Shown piece by piece: positions 19,924-30,901 of a stretch of 64,000 bases of DNA (position 1 is its first letter; every line of letters starts with the position of its first letter). Made by a program: the position numbers and the translations under genes. The stretch is from Buchnera aphidicola (Brachycaudus tragopogonis) (GTDB taxonomy: Bacteria; Pseudomonadota; Gammaproteobacteria; Enterobacterales; Enterobacteriaceae): the NCBI RefSeq assembly GCF_964059175.1, contig NZ_OZ060418.1, positions 310,001 to 374,000 on the forward strand, given 5' to 3'. Below the pieces are notes generated by a model that ran no database searches, was not told where the DNA came from, and worked only from the letters and a program-made list of their open reading frames with translations.

Positions 19924-20922
19924 ATGACTATTAAAGTAGGAATTAATGGATTTGGTCGTATTGGACGTGTATTATTTCGATTAGCTCAAAAACGTTCTAA
20001 CATTGAAATTGTAGCTATTAATGATTTATTAAGTCCTGAATATATAGCTTATATGTTAAAATATGATTCTACTCATGGAACTTTTAAAAAAAATATTAAA
20101 GTTAATAAGGAATCTATCATTATAGATGATAAAAAAATTAGAATTACTGCAATAAAAGATCCTGAAAAATTAATGTGGAATAATGTATCAGTTGATGTAG
20201 TCATTGAATCAACAGGTCTTTTTTTAACAAAAGAAACAGCTTATAAACATATTTTAGCCGGATCAAAAAAAGTAGTTATAACAGGACCTTCTAAAGACGA
20301 TATTCCAATGTTCGTTAGAGGTGCTAATTTTAATCAATATAAAGGAGAAGATATTGTTTCGAATGCTTCGTGTACTACTAATTGTTTAGCCCCTTTATCT
20401 AAAATTATAGATGATGAATTAGGTATCATAGAAGGTTTAATGACAACTGTTCATGCTAGTACTGCTACTCAAAAAATTGTCGATGGTCCATCTCATAAAG
20501 ATTGGAGAGGTGGACGAGGAGCATTACAAAATATTATCCCATCTTCTACTGGAGCCGCTATTGCTGTAGGTAAAGTATTACCTAATCTGAATGGTAAATT
20601 AACTGGTATAGCATTCAGAGTTCCTGTATCTAATATATCTGTAGTAGATCTAACGGTACGATATCAAAAACCAGCTACATATCAAGAAATATGTGAGATA
20701 ATTAAAATTGCATCTGAAGAGGAAATGAAGGGAATTATAGGATATACAGAAGATGAAGTAGTATCTTCAGATTTTAATGGTCAAGAATTAACTTCTATAT
20801 TTGATGCTAAAGCAGGTTTGTCTTTAAATAAAAATTTTGTTAAATTAGTTTCTTGGTATGATAATGAAACAGGTTATTCTAGCAAAGTTCTTGACTTAGT
20901 ATCTCTAGTAGCTGGAATATAG
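19924..20922 (+). CDS. gapA: Glyceraldehyde-3-phosphate dehydrogenase
   Basis: NAD-dependent oxidation and phosphorylation of glyceraldehyde-3-phosphate in glycolysis. I chose the ATG at 19924, giving 332 residues starting [15 protein letters not shown] as in E. coli (331). The ATG at 19912 would place the GGAG ribosome-binding site (19914-19917) inside the gene. The catalytic C150 in [12 protein letters not shown] and base H177 in TTVHAST are in place, and the Rossmann GFGRIGR is at 9-15. It stands as a single gene with a strong hairpin downstream. Confidence 0.98.
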   Translation: MTIKVGINGFGRIGRVLFRLAQKRSNIEIVAINDLLSPEYIAYMLKYDSTHGTFKKNIKVNKESIIIDDKKIRITAIKDPEKLMWNNVSVDVVIESTGLFLTKETAYKHILAGSKKVVITGPSKDDIPMFVRGANFNQYKGEDIVSNASCTTNCLAPLSKIIDDELGIIEGLMTTVHASTATQKIVDGPSHKDWRGGRGALQNIIPSSTGAAIAVGKVLPNLNGKLTGIAFRVPVSNISVVDLTVRYQKPATYQEICEIIKIASEEEMKGIIGYTEDEVVSSDFNGQELTSIFDAKAGLSLNKNFVKLVSWYDNETGYSSKVLDLVSLVAGI

Positions 20923-20994
20923 ATATAAAATATAATATTTTTTTATACCTTAATTATATAATAAGAACGTGTTTTATTTTTTATCTAAAATAAA

Positions 20995-21027
20995 TAGCAG
21001 TATTAAGTATGCTACTTAATACTGCTA
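20995..21027. terminator. Bidirectional terminator hairpin between gapA and queF
   Basis: TAGCAGTATTAAGTA (20995-21009), loop TGC, TACTTAATACTGCTA (21013-21027): a perfect 15-bp stem lying between convergent genes. T-rich sequence follows on both sides, though no uninterrupted T tract. It is one of the most stable hairpins in the window. Confidence 0.8.
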
Positions 21028-21054
21028 CTTATATTTTGAAATATTTTATCTTTT

Positions 21055-21843
21055 TTATTGCCTAGCCATTCTAATAAGACATGGAGAGAAAGTAGTATTA
21101 CTGCGCCATGGATTAATATCAATGCCACCTCTACGTGTGTATCTTGCATATACAGTAAGTTTTTCAGGTTTGCAAACATTTTCAATATCATTAAAAATTC
21201 TTTCAATACATTCTTCATGAAATTCATTGCAACTACGAAAAGAAATTAAATAACATAATAGTGCTGTATGATCGATCTTTTGACCAGAATATATAATTTG
21301 TATTGATGCCCAGTCTGGTTGTTGAGTAATTGGACAATTTGTTTTTAACAAATGACTATATAAAGATTCTTCTATAATTGAGTGATTAGAAGAACAAGTC
21401 AATAATGATGGATTGTATTTATAAGATGTAACTTGAACATCTTGTTTATCTATACATATACCATAAAATTCTGATATGTTTTGTTTTTTAATCTCATTTA
21501 AATTAAATAATGTTATAGAAACTTTTCCACAAACGCATTTTGTAAGATCTAACTCTAAAATTTTAATGAATGTTGTATAATGATCAAATTTAATTTGATT
21601 AAAACTATTTATATAAATTTTAAAACTTTTAGATTCAATAATATTGATACTAGTTATATTAACTTCTATTCTGGCAATAGCAATTTGTGGTAATCCATTG
21701 TTATTGAGCCATGATAATTCATATAATGTCCAAATATCTTTTCCAATAAAAGGTAAATGAATACAATTTAATTGAATAATTTCACGATGTTTTTTACGGG
21801 GTATGCTTTTTAATAAAGCAAAATGATCTATTTTAAAACTCAT
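21055..21843 (-). CDS. queF: NADPH-dependent 7-cyano-7-deazaguanine reductase
   Basis: Reduces preQ0 to preQ1 in queuosine biosynthesis, a nitrile-to-amine reduction. It is 262 residues (E. coli 282), a long-type QueF made of two tandem T-fold halves. The catalytic C170 (TNCPITQQPDW) and D177 are conserved, and the NADPH/substrate stretch EFHEECIERIFND and the C-terminal YTRRGGIDINPWRS match E. coli nearly word for word. The N-terminal half is more diverged. Other queuosine genes are not in this window. Confidence 0.96.
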   Translation of the reverse strand: MSFKIDHFALLKSIPRKKHREIIQLNCIHLPFIGKDIWTLYELSWLNNNGLPQIAIARIEVNITSINIIESKSFKIYINSFNQIKFDHYTTFIKILELDLTKCVCGKVSITLFNLNEIKKQNISEFYGICIDKQDVQVTSYKYNPSLLTCSSNHSIIEESLYSHLLKTNCPITQQPDWASIQIIYSGQKIDHTALLCYLISFRSCNEFHEECIERIFNDIENVCKPEKLTVYARYTRRGGIDINPWRSNTTFSPCLIRMARQ

Positions 21844-21973
21844 ATTTTTTCTTTTGATTTGTTTTTTTAATAACTAATATAAAATATTATTTTATGTTTA
21901 TTTAAAATAATATAATAGTATAAGTATTTTAAAAAATATTATTAATAATAATATTAATATATGGTAAATTTAA

Positions 21974-22480
21974 TTAAGAAGTAGGAAGTATTTGTTTAAT
22001 CCATTCAGCTACTCTCAATTTAGTTTTATCTGATTGTCGATCTTCATCTAAAACTAATCCCACAAAATAATCTTTGTTTAATAAAGCTTTAGAATGTTCA
22101 AAACTATATTTTTTAGTAGACCATTTTCCAACTATATTAGCTTTATTTTTTTTAATAACATTATATATGATTCCTAATGCATCACAAAAATATTCACCAT
22201 AATCTTCTTGATCTCCGCATCCAAATAATGCTACAGTTTTATTTGAAAAATCAATTTTTTTTAAAATAGGTAAAAAATCATCCCAATCACATTGAACCTC
22301 TCCATAATACCAAGTAGGTACTCCTAATATTAAAAAATCAAAATGTTCAATATCTTTTTTAGAACTATTACTAATGTCATGTAATATAGAGATATCTTTT
22401 CCTATAAATTTTTGAATTAATCTCGCTATTTTCTCTGTATTTCCAGTATCACTGCCAAAAAAAATACCTATTTTTTTCAT
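21974..22480 (-). CDS. fldA: Flavodoxin I
   Basis: FMN electron carrier, the expected donor to the radical-SAM and iron-sulfur enzymes encoded in this window (BioB, IspG, RlmN). The phosphate loop GSDTGNTEK and the FMN-stacking regions ([24 protein letters not shown]) are intact. I chose the ATG at 22480 ([11 protein letters not shown], aligned with E. coli MAITGIFFGSD) giving 168 residues. An ATG three codons upstream (22489) is also open, but GGATGG precedes the chosen one at suitable distance. Confidence 0.96.
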   Translation of the reverse strand: MKKIGIFFGSDTGNTEKIARLIQKFIGKDISILHDISNSSKKDIEHFDFLILGVPTWYYGEVQCDWDDFLPILKKIDFSNKTVALFGCGDQEDYGEYFCDALGIIYNVIKKNKANIVGKWSTKKYSFEHSKALLNKDYFVGLVLDEDRQSDKTKLRVAEWIKQILPTS

Positions 22481-22674
22481 TATAACCATCCATAATAAAT
22501 ATATTATTAAAAAATAAATAATATGTTAATGTATAAGCATCTATATTCACTCATGTATAGAAAAAAAATAACGCTTTTGAAAAATTTATTATATTAATAA
22601 AAAATTAGTAAAAATATTTTTTTAATATTCATTAAAAAAAAATAGTCCAACTTTCTTATAAAAATATAAATATT

Positions 22675-24108
22675 ATGCAAAAAAATTTGATTTGGTTTCG
22701 AAATGATTTTCGTTTATATGATCATACAGCTTTACATCAAGCATGTAAATCTGATGAAGATAAAGTCATAGCTTTATTCATAGCGACTCCTGAACAATGG
22801 AATAATCACTCTATGTCTAGTAAAAAAATGTCTTTTATTTACTCTCATTTAATATCTTTAAAAAAAGAATTATTAAAATTAAACATTGTTTTACACTATC
22901 ATGAGTCTACTAATTTTTTAAATTCCATTGAATATTTAATGTATTTTTGCTTTAAACATAAAATAAATAATTTATTTTATCATTATCAATATGAAAGTGA
23001 TGAACGTCATCGTGATGTTTTAGTAAAAAAAAAATTATCTCAACAAGGCATTTGTGTAAAAGGTTTTCACGATAATCTTTTAGTTTCATATCAATGTATC
23101 AAAAATAAAAAAAATGAAACTTATAAAGTCTTTTCTTTCTTTAAAAAAAAAATTATAAAACATTTAAATAATAATATACCTATATGTTTTCCTATTCCTT
23201 CTAAAAGAAAACTTGATAAAAATTTCTTTTCTAATACTTTTTTGTCTAAAAAAATAAATATTAACTTTGATAAGAAAAAATTCCCTATTGGAGAAAAATC
23301 AGCCGTTAATAGATTAAAAAATTTTTGCAAGCATAAGATGAATAATTATTTATTAAATAGAAATTTTCCTTATTCAGATAGTACGAGTATGTTATCTCCT
23401 TATTTATCTTCAGGTATAATATCATCTCGACAATGTCTTTCAATATTTTTAAAAGAACAAAAAAATATTTTTTCAAATATTTTTTTTCCTGCATCCTGGT
23501 TTGATCAAATATTATGGCGTGAATTTTATTATCATTTATTAATTTCTTTTCCAAAAATCAGTCAGTCTCAATCATTATCATTATGGGAAAAAAAAATTGA
23601 TTGGAATGATAATATAAAACATTTAAATGCTTGGAAAGAAGGATGTACTGGTTTTCCTATAGTAGATGCTGGAATGAGACAACTAAATAGATTAGGTTGG
23701 ATGCATAATCGATTAAGAATGATTACTGCTAATTTTTTAGTAAAAAATCTTTTGATTAATTGGCGAGAAGGTGAAAAATATTTTATATCTCGTTTAATTG
23801 ATGGCGATTTAGCACTAAATAATGGGGGGTGGCAGTGGTGTGCATCAGTTGGATGTGATTCTGTTCCTTACATACGTATTTTTAATCCATTAAATCAATC
23901 GAAAACTTTTGACGAATCTGGTTTTTTTATAAAAAAATTTATTCCAGAATTAAAACATGTGCCTAATCAGTATATCCATCAACCACATGAATGGTCACAT
24001 AAAACAAATTATAAAATAGACTATCCTGATCCAATTATAGATTATAATGATAGCAGAAAAAAATGTCTATTAATATTTAGTAAAGCAAAATTGTCTTTAA
24101 AAAAATAG
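22675..24108 (+). CDS. phrB: Deoxyribodipyrimidine photolyase
   Basis: Blue-light repair of cyclobutane pyrimidine dimers, 477 residues (E. coli 472). The N-terminal Rossmann antenna domain starts NLIWFRNDFRLYDHTAL, and the C-terminal FAD domain contains LWREFYYHLL, GCTGFPIVDAGMRQL, WMHNRLRM and DGDLALNNGGWQW, including the conserved Trp and Asn residues of the catalytic site. The middle (about 150-220) is diverged and lysine-rich. Retention is notable in a bacterium living inside insect cells with a reduced repair set. It ends 13 bp before ybgI. Confidence 0.97.
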   Translation: MQKNLIWFRNDFRLYDHTALHQACKSDEDKVIALFIATPEQWNNHSMSSKKMSFIYSHLISLKKELLKLNIVLHYHESTNFLNSIEYLMYFCFKHKINNLFYHYQYESDERHRDVLVKKKLSQQGICVKGFHDNLLVSYQCIKNKKNETYKVFSFFKKKIIKHLNNNIPICFPIPSKRKLDKNFFSNTFLSKKININFDKKKFPIGEKSAVNRLKNFCKHKMNNYLLNRNFPYSDSTSMLSPYLSSGIISSRQCLSIFLKEQKNIFSNIFFPASWFDQILWREFYYHLLISFPKISQSQSLSLWEKKIDWNDNIKHLNAWKEGCTGFPIVDAGMRQLNRLGWMHNRLRMITANFLVKNLLINWREGEKYFISRLIDGDLALNNGGWQWCASVGCDSVPYIRIFNPLNQSKTFDESGFFIKKFIPELKHVPNQYIHQPHEWSHKTNYKIDYPDPIIDYNDSRKKCLLIFSKAKLSLKK

Positions 24109-24121
24109 GTATATAAAATTT

Positions 24122-24865
24122 ATGAATAATTTTATTTTAGAAGACATTATTAACAAAAAACTATTATCTAACAAATATAATGACATAGTTCCTAATGGCT
24201 TACAAATTGAAGGAACGAGAATAGTAAAAAAAATTATTACTGGAGTAACAGCTTGTCAAGATTTGATAGATAAAGCATTGCTTTATAATGCTAATGCTAT
24301 AATAGTACATCATGGTTATTTCTGGAAAAATGAATCTCAATATATACATAATATGAAAAGGAATAGACTAAAATCTATACTATCTAATAATATTAATTTA
24401 TATAGTTGGCACTTACCTTTAGATATTCATTCTGAATTAGGTAATAATGCACAAATAGCTAAACAATTAAATATTTGTATTCAAGGTCGTATTACACCTT
24501 ATGTATTTTGGGGTATAATAAAAGATAAAATAACTGGTGTACAGTTTGCAAAAAAAATAGAAAAAAAATATAAAAAATATCCCATCCATATATATAAAAA
24601 TGCTCCTCTTTATATTAAACGCATTGCTTGGTGTAGCGGAAAAGGGCAAAGCTTTATTAAAGAAGCGCATGCATTTGGAGTAGATGCTTTTTTAACAGGT
24701 GAAATTTCAGAAGAAACTACTCATATTGCTAAAGAATTAGGTATACATTTTTTTTCTTTAGGTCATCATGCTACTGAAAAAGATGGAATTAAATCCTTAG
24801 GGAATTGGTTATATAATAAATATCATTTAGATGTTACTTTTATTGATATTTACAATCCAGCATAA
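24122..24865 (+). CDS. ybgI: YbgI, NIF3/DUF34 family dinuclear metal-binding protein
   Basis: 247 residues, the same length as E. coli YbgI. Metal ligands of the NIF3 fold are visible: HH in IIVHHGYFW, H in SWHLPLDIH, and HH with E in LGHHATEKDG. The biochemical role is not settled; the family has been annotated as GTP cyclohydrolase I type 2-like and linked to metal or radical damage control. It sits between phrB (13 bp upstream) and sucA, an arrangement close to that in E. coli. Conservation in a reduced genome suggests a housekeeping role. Confidence 0.95.
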   Translation: MNNFILEDIINKKLLSNKYNDIVPNGLQIEGTRIVKKIITGVTACQDLIDKALLYNANAIIVHHGYFWKNESQYIHNMKRNRLKSILSNNINLYSWHLPLDIHSELGNNAQIAKQLNICIQGRITPYVFWGIIKDKITGVQFAKKIEKKYKKYPIHIYKNAPLYIKRIAWCSGKGQSFIKEAHAFGVDAFLTGEISEETTHIAKELGIHFFSLGHHATEKDGIKSLGNWLYNKYHLDVTFIDIYNPA

Positions 24866-24943
24866 TTACTAAAAATAAAATTGTAATATAAGTATTTCAA
24901 AATTTGTAATATTTAAGGTGATAATATTTTAAAAAATAAAATT

Positions 24944-27685
24944 ATGAATAAAAATAAAATGAAATATTGGTTAAGTTCTTCTTGGTTATCTGTAAATAAT
25001 CAAGATTATATAGAAAAAATATATAAAAAATTTTTAAAAAATCCTCAATCTGTTGATATGATTTGGCATAATGCATTTTTAGATATCTCTAAAAATGAAA
25101 CGAATACATACAGTGTAAATAATATAAAAAAAAATAGTTTTCAACTAATTCATACAATTAATTATATTATTAATGCATTTCGTACACAAGGTTATAAAAA
25201 ATCTTTAATCGATCCGCTTCAATTATCAGAACAACAAATAATTCAAGATTTAGAACTTTCATATTATAGTTTTACTGAAAAACAAATAAAAAAAAATCTC
25301 AAAATAAACTTTAAAAGTTGCGATCAATTTGAAACAAATATTTTAGATTTACATAAAACGTTATCTAAAAAATATTGTAGTTCTATTGGTTTTGAATATA
25401 TGTATATAGACAACTTATTAGAAAAAAAATGCATTACAGAATACATAGAATCTTTTTTTCAAGAAGGATCTATAGAAACAGAAAAAAAAATAAATTTTTT
25501 AAAAGAAATCACCTATGCTGAAACTTTAGAAAAACATTTAGGAAAAAAATTTCCTGGTGCTAAGCGTTTTTCTTTAGAAGGAGCAGAAGCATTAATTCCT
25601 ATGTTACATGAAATAATAAGATATTCAAAAAAAAATAATATTTCTGAAATAATATTAGGCATGGCTCATAGAGGCAGATTAAATGTATTAGTAAACGTTT
25701 TAAATAAAAGCCCAAAGACTTTATTTAAAGAATTTTCTGGTTTTAATAATATACCGAAAAATTGTAGTGGTGATGTTAAATATCATTTAGGAGGTATTTC
25801 AGAAATAAATCATGAAAAAAAAATATTATTTAAAATGGCATGTAATCCTTCTCACTTAGAAATAATTAGTCCAGTTATTTTAGGAATGGCTCGATCTTCA
25901 ATCGATCAGTTAGGTAAATCTACAAGTGAAATATTACCTATTAATATTCACGGAGATGCTGCTGTTATTGGTCAAGGTGTAATTCAAGAAACATTAAATA
26001 TGTCTCAAACAGAAGGATACCAAGTAGGCGGGACAATTCATATAGTTATTAATAATCAAATTGGATTTACCACTTCTGATTCAAAAACACTTCGTTCTAG
26101 TAAATATTGCACTGATATTGCTAAAATGATTCAAGCACCAATATTTCATGTTAATGCAGACGATATAGAATCGTGTATTTTTACTATTCAATTAGCTCTT
26201 TATTTTAGAACAAAATTTAAAAAAGATGTTTTTATAGACCTTGTGTGTTATAGACGTCATGGACATAATGAAGTAGATGAACCTTCTGTAACACAACCTA
26301 TTATGTACAAAAAAATAAAAATTCACCCTACTGTAAGAGAAATATATTCTAATTTATTAATCGTTAATAAAATAATTACATCTCAACAAAATGAAGAAAT
26401 TATAAATCAATATTTTAATAAGTTAAAAACAGGTCAGCATATTTTTTCTAAAACAAAAGAAATAAATTTTCAATATGAAAAATATAAAAGACCTTTAAAA
26501 GAAAAAATAACAAAAAATATAATAAAAAAAATAAATCAATCTAATATAAAAACACTATCTTCTTTAATTAATAATATTCCTAGTTCAATTAACATTCATT
26601 ATCGAGTAAAAAATATTTATGAAGATAGATGTAAAATGGCTCAAGAATTAAAATTGTTTGATTGGGGTGCAGCAGAAACATTGGCTTATGCAACAATTGT
26701 TAATGAAGGTATTTCTTGTAGATTTTCAGGGGAAGATGTAAGTAGGGGTACATTTTTTCATCGTCATGCATTTATTCATGATCAAATAGATGGTTCTGTT
26801 TATATACCTTTAAAGAATATTAGTAAAAAACAAGGAAAGTTTGAAATTTGGAATTCTGTATTATCAGAAGAAGCAGTATTGGCTTTTGAATATGGTTATT
26901 CTTTATTTCCATCTAAAAAATTAACTATTTGGGAAGCACAATTTGGAGATTTTGTTAATGGTGCTCAAATAGTTATTGATCAGTTTATCGCTTCAAGTGA
27001 ACAAAAATGGAATCAAAACTGTAATTTAGTGATCTTGTTACCTCACGGATATGAAGGGCAAGGTCCTGAGCATTCCTCATCAAGAATTGAAAGATTTTTA
27101 CAACTTTGTGCTGAAGAAAATATACAAATATGTATACCTACCACATCATCACAAATTTTTCATCTTTTACAACGACAAATATTTTATAAAATTTATAAAC
27201 CACTAATCATATTTACTCCAAAATCTCTTTTAAGAAATCCGATAGCAGGTTCTTCTTTAAATTCTCTTATTAATGGAGAGTTTCAAAAAATAATAGATGA
27301 AATAGATAATTTTAATGAACAAGCCACACGTCTTATTTTTTGTTCTGGAAAAATTTATTATGATTTATTAGAAAAACGTCGTAAAAGTAATATTTTTAAT
27401 ATTATTTTAATACGTATTGAACAATTATATCCATTTCCTAAAAATGAAATATTGAAAACATTAAAAAAGTATTTTTACATAAAAGATTTTATTTGGTGTC
27501 AAGAAGAACCTTATAATCAAGGTGCATGGTTTTATATTAAAAACTATTTAGATGATATTCTTCCGACACATAGTTCATTAAAATACATTGGTCGCCTTTC
27601 CTCTGCTTCACCTGCTGTTGGTTGTATGTCTCTTCATAAAGAACAACAAGAAAAAATAGTTTATGATGCATTAAATATTAATTAA
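24944..27685 (+). CDS. sucA: 2-oxoglutarate dehydrogenase E1 component
   Basis: Thiamine-diphosphate decarboxylase that passes the succinyl group to SucB. It has 913 residues (E. coli 933). The N-terminal E2-binding segment is recognisable ([19 protein letters not shown]). The ThDP fold carries [25 protein letters not shown] and the metal-binding [17 protein letters not shown] and the C-terminal [12 protein letters not shown] are conserved. An ATG at residue 6 is an alternative start, but residues 1-5 fit the E. coli length. It forms an operon with sucB 13 bp downstream. These are the TCA-cycle genes visible here. Confidence 0.98.
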   Translation: MNKNKMKYWLSSSWLSVNNQDYIEKIYKKFLKNPQSVDMIWHNAFLDISKNETNTYSVNNIKKNSFQLIHTINYIINAFRTQGYKKSLIDPLQLSEQQIIQDLELSYYSFTEKQIKKNLKINFKSCDQFETNILDLHKTLSKKYCSSIGFEYMYIDNLLEKKCITEYIESFFQEGSIETEKKINFLKEITYAETLEKHLGKKFPGAKRFSLEGAEALIPMLHEIIRYSKKNNISEIILGMAHRGRLNVLVNVLNKSPKTLFKEFSGFNNIPKNCSGDVKYHLGGISEINHEKKILFKMACNPSHLEIISPVILGMARSSIDQLGKSTSEILPINIHGDAAVIGQGVIQETLNMSQTEGYQVGGTIHIVINNQIGFTTSDSKTLRSSKYCTDIAKMIQAPIFHVNADDIESCIFTIQLALYFRTKFKKDVFIDLVCYRRHGHNEVDEPSVTQPIMYKKIKIHPTVREIYSNLLIVNKIITSQQNEEIINQYFNKLKTGQHIFSKTKEINFQYEKYKRPLKEKITKNIIKKINQSNIKTLSSLINNIPSSINIHYRVKNIYEDRCKMAQELKLFDWGAAETLAYATIVNEGISCRFSGEDVSRGTFFHRHAFIHDQIDGSVYIPLKNISKKQGKFEIWNSVLSEEAVLAFEYGYSLFPSKKLTIWEAQFGDFVNGAQIVIDQFIASSEQKWNQNCNLVILLPHGYEGQGPEHSSSRIERFLQLCAEENIQICIPTTSSQIFHLLQRQIFYKIYKPLIIFTPKSLLRNPIAGSSLNSLINGEFQKIIDEIDNFNEQATRLIFCSGKIYYDLLEKRRKSNIFNIILIRIEQLYPFPKNEILKTLKKYFYIKDFIWCQEEPYNQGAWFYIKNYLDDILPTHSSLKYIGRLSSASPAVGCMSLHKEQQEKIVYDALNIN

Positions 27686-27698
27686 AATAGGGCAAGGA

Positions 27699-28886
27699 AT
27701 GAAAAAAATAAATATTATTGTTCCAGATTTACCAGAATCTATTAGTGATGCAACAATTGTAAAATGGTATAAAAAAATAGGAGATATAGTTTATTGTGAT
27801 GATAACATAGTTGATATTGAAACAGATAAAGTAATGTTAGAAGTTTCATCTCCATGTGATGGAGAATTGGAATCAATTTTAGAAGAGTCAGGAAAAATAG
27901 TTAAATCTCGACAAATTATAGGTTATATAAATCATTTAGATTATGTTAAAAAAAATATTACTAATAATACTATCATAGAAAAAAAAGAAGATCAATTACA
28001 TGAAAAAAATTTAATTACACACTATACACCTTCCACAAGACGCTTAATGAAAATTAATAAAATTAACAATGATCTTCAAAATATAAAAACAAAATCAGAA
28101 ATTAAAAATAATCATGAAAAAATTACAGAAAAAAAATTAAATACAAATATTGCCAATAAAAATACTATTGATCTATCAGAAAATAACAATTGTCAAACAA
28201 GAGTTACAATGAGTCGATTACGACAAAGAATTGCAGAAAGATTATTGTATAGCATTCAAAATACAGCAATGCTAACAACTTTCAATGAAGTAAATATGAA
28301 ACCAATCATTCTGTTACGTAAAAAATATGGTGAAGATTTTGAAAAAAAACATGGTATCCGAATTGGATTTATGTCTTTTTTTGTAAAAGCAGTAATACAA
28401 TCCTTAAAAAAATTTCCAGAAATAAATGCTTCTATAGACCAAAAAGATATAATATATTATAAAAATTTTGATATTAGTATTGCTATTTCAACCCCAAGAG
28501 GATTAATAACACCAGTATTAAGAAATGCTGAAACAATGACAATGTCAGAAATAGAGAAAAAAATCAAGGAATTTTCTATTAAGGGATGTGAAAATAAAAT
28601 TGATATAAAAGATCTTACAGGAGGTAATTTTACTATTACTAATGGCGGTATTTTTGGATCTTTAATGTCGACACCAATTATCAATCCTCCTCAAACAGCT
28701 ATATTAGGCATGCATACTATTCAAGATCGACCAATGGTAATTAATGGAAAAATAAAAATTCTTCCAATGATGTATTTAGCTTTATCATATGATCATCGTT
28801 TAATAGATGGCAAAGAATCAGTAGGATTTCTAGTATCTATAAAAAATATATTAGAAGATTTTACTCGTATTTTAATTAATATTTGA
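27699..28886 (+). CDS. sucB: 2-oxoglutarate dehydrogenase E2 (dihydrolipoamide succinyltransferase)
   Basis: 395 residues (E. coli 405). The lipoyl domain occupies 1-78, with lipoyl lysine K44 in [13 protein letters not shown]. The C-terminal catalytic domain (about 168-395) is intact with [15 protein letters not shown]. In between, the E3-binding domain is eroded: only [12 protein letters not shown] (109-120) resembles it, and the GTGxxGRLTREDV half is replaced by low-complexity lysine/asparagine sequence (about 121-165). The core assembly and succinyl transfer should work, but docking of lipoamide dehydrogenase may be weakened. It is followed by a clear terminator. Confidence 0.97.
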   Translation: MKKINIIVPDLPESISDATIVKWYKKIGDIVYCDDNIVDIETDKVMLEVSSPCDGELESILEESGKIVKSRQIIGYINHLDYVKKNITNNTIIEKKEDQLHEKNLITHYTPSTRRLMKINKINNDLQNIKTKSEIKNNHEKITEKKLNTNIANKNTIDLSENNNCQTRVTMSRLRQRIAERLLYSIQNTAMLTTFNEVNMKPIILLRKKYGEDFEKKHGIRIGFMSFFVKAVIQSLKKFPEINASIDQKDIIYYKNFDISIAISTPRGLITPVLRNAETMTMSEIEKKIKEFSIKGCENKIDIKDLTGGNFTITNGGIFGSLMSTPIINPPQTAILGMHTIQDRPMVINGKIKILPMMYLALSYDHRLIDGKESVGFLVSIKNILEDFTRILINI

Positions 28887-28923
28887 AACTATATTTATTC
28901 TCTAGAATATTTTTATATAGTTT

Positions 28924-28965
28924 AAAAGTACAGTTATTAAATTTGATATCAACTGTACTTTTATT
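28924..28965 (+). terminator. Rho-independent terminator after sucB
   Basis: AAAAGTACAGTT (28924-28935), 15-base loop, AACTGTACTTTT (28951-28962), then TATT. A perfect 12-bp stem ending in a T run, 38 bp after the sucB stop. Confidence 0.75.
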
Positions 28966-29028
28966 ATCAAAGAAATATAAGTTTAAATAATAAAACAGCT
29001 TATTATAATTCAATTAAACGAGAAAAAT

Positions 29029-29724
29029 ATGACAAATAAAAAAGTAGTTTTAATTAGACATGGTCAAAGTGTATGGAATGAATTAAATCAGTTTACTGGA
29101 TGGCATGATGTAGAATTAACTAAAAAAGGAAAAAATGAAGCCAAATTAGCAGCTTTATTATTAAAAAAAAATAATTTTTATTTTGATTATGCCTATACAT
29201 CTGTACTAAAAAGAGCAATACATACTTTACATTATATTTTAGATGAACTAAATCAATCTTGGCTATCAGTAAAAAAAACTTGGCGTTTAAACGAAAGACA
29301 TTATGGTGCCTTAGAAGGATTAAATAAAAATCAAGTTGTTGAAAAATACGGAGAGCAGCAAGTGATGTTATGGAGAAGAAGTTTTAACATTAGTCCTCCT
29401 CCAATTAATATGAATGATAAAAGGTTTCCTGGATATGATAGACGTTATTCTCAGTTAGATTTTAATAAAATTCCTTTAGGAGAGAGTTTAGAAACGACTG
29501 GAATAAGAGTCATTCCTTACTGGAATAAAATTATTTACCCTGAATTAAAAAAGAACAAAAAAATAATTATTGTAGCACATGGAAATTCTTTACGTGCTTT
29601 AATACAATATCTAAATAAAATAGATAATCAAGAAATTATAGAATTAAACATCCCAACTGCTAAACCTATTATTTTAGAATTTAACGAAAAATACATGCCT
29701 ATAAAATGGTATTATTTAAAATAG
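29029..29724 (+). CDS. gpmA: 2,3-bisphosphoglycerate-dependent phosphoglycerate mutase
   Basis: Interconverts 3- and 2-phosphoglycerate in lower glycolysis. It is 231 residues (E. coli 250, shorter mainly at the C-terminus). The phosphorylated histidine is H11 in [10 protein letters not shown]. The second catalytic histidine is in [22 protein letters not shown] and the [10 protein letters not shown] substrate loop are conserved. An ACGAGAA precedes the ATG. Single-gene unit between two terminator or spacer regions. Confidence 0.97.
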   Translation: MTNKKVVLIRHGQSVWNELNQFTGWHDVELTKKGKNEAKLAALLLKKNNFYFDYAYTSVLKRAIHTLHYILDELNQSWLSVKKTWRLNERHYGALEGLNKNQVVEKYGEQQVMLWRRSFNISPPPINMNDKRFPGYDRRYSQLDFNKIPLGESLETTGIRVIPYWNKIIYPELKKNKKIIIVAHGNSLRALIQYLNKIDNQEIIELNIPTAKPIILEFNEKYMPIKWYYLK

Positions 29725-29851
29725 TTCTGTTCAAAACATTTTTGTCATTCTTAAAAATTTACACTTAAGTAATATACTTATACTTAAAATACTATTAATG
29801 TTCTAGATATATAAAGTATATTTTTTACAGAAGTTTTCAATAGAGGTTGTA

Positions 29852-30814
29852 ATGATTAAAAAAATTGGAGTCTTGACCAGTGGTGGAGATGCTCCAGGTA
29901 TGAATGCTGCAATTCGAGGAGTAGTAAGAACAGCACTTAGTGAAAAACTAGAAGTATTTGGAATTTATGATGGATATTTAGGTTTATACGAAAATCGTAT
30001 GACACAACTTGATAGATATAGTGTGTCTGATATGATAAATAAAGGTGGAACATTTTTAGGATCAGCAAGATTTTCTAATTTTTATAAAAAAACAATACGT
30101 TCTATTGCTGCTAAAAATGTAAAAAAAAGAAAAATTGATGGTCTTGTTGTTATTGGAGGTGATGGATCGTATATAGGAGCTCAAAAATTAACGGAAATAG
30201 GTGTTCCATGTATTAGTATTCCTGGTACTATAGATAATGATGTTGCAGGCACTGACTATACAATAGGTTATTTCACAGCTTTACAAACAGTTGTTGAAGC
30301 TATTGATCGATTACGTGATACCTCTTCTTCTCATCAACGTATTTCTATTGTAGAAGTAATGGGAAGGTATTGTGGAGATTTAACATTAGCTGCAGCAATT
30401 GCCGGAGGATGTGAATTTATTGTATTACCCGAAATTCATTATACAAAAGAAGAATTAGTTATTGAAATAGAAGCAGGTATAGCTAAAGGTAAAAAACATG
30501 CTATTGTTGCAATTACAGAATATATTTGTGATGTAGAAAAATTAGCGCAATACATTGAAAAGAAAACAAATCGAGAAACTAGAGCTACAATTTTAGGTCA
30601 CATTCAAAGAGGTGGTGCACCAGTTGTATATGATCGTATTCTAGCTTCTAGAATGGGTGCATACGCTGTTGAATTGTTAATAAAAGGCTATCAAGGTAAA
30701 TGCGTAGGAATACAAAATGAAAAAATGGTATTTAACGATATAACAGACGCATTAAAAAATATGAAACGTACTTTTAAAAAAGATTGGTTGATTACCGCTA
30801 AAAAGTTATACTAA
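29852..30814 (+). CDS. pfkA: 6-phosphofructokinase I
   Basis: ATP-dependent phosphorylation of fructose-6-phosphate, 320 residues as in E. coli. The ATP loop [15 protein letters not shown] opens the protein, GGDGSYIGA (102-110) binds ATP-Mg, and the catalytic D128 lies in PGTIDNDV. Allosteric-site basic residues cannot be assessed fully by eye. An AGAGGT ribosome-binding site precedes the ATG. It is followed by a GC-rich terminator. Confidence 0.98.
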   Translation: MIKKIGVLTSGGDAPGMNAAIRGVVRTALSEKLEVFGIYDGYLGLYENRMTQLDRYSVSDMINKGGTFLGSARFSNFYKKTIRSIAAKNVKKRKIDGLVVIGGDGSYIGAQKLTEIGVPCISIPGTIDNDVAGTDYTIGYFTALQTVVEAIDRLRDTSSSHQRISIVEVMGRYCGDLTLAAAIAGGCEFIVLPEIHYTKEELVIEIEAGIAKGKKHAIVAITEYICDVEKLAQYIEKKTNRETRATILGHIQRGGAPVVYDRILASRMGAYAVELLIKGYQGKCVGIQNEKMVFNDITDALKNMKRTFKKDWLITAKKLY

Positions 30815-30825
30815 TATAAAAAATT

Positions 30826-30846
30826 AGTGCCGGTTTTTCCGGCGCT
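30826..30846 (+). terminator. Terminator after pfkA
   Basis: GTGCCGG (30827-30833), loop TTTTT, CCGGCGC (30839-30845), a 7-bp stem with one G-T pair, extended by A-T at its base. It is followed by TCTCTCATTTTT. The G/C content is striking against the surrounding sequence, which supports conserved function. Confidence 0.8.
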
Positions 30847-30901
30847 CTCTCATTTTTAAAATGTTTTTGTATTATAGTAAGATTATATAGGTTATTGAGC
30901 A

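Noticed and set aside
21012..21227. Short open frames overlapping the queF 3' end on either strand
   Set aside because: They are explained by queF in its own frame and overlap the terminator hairpin.
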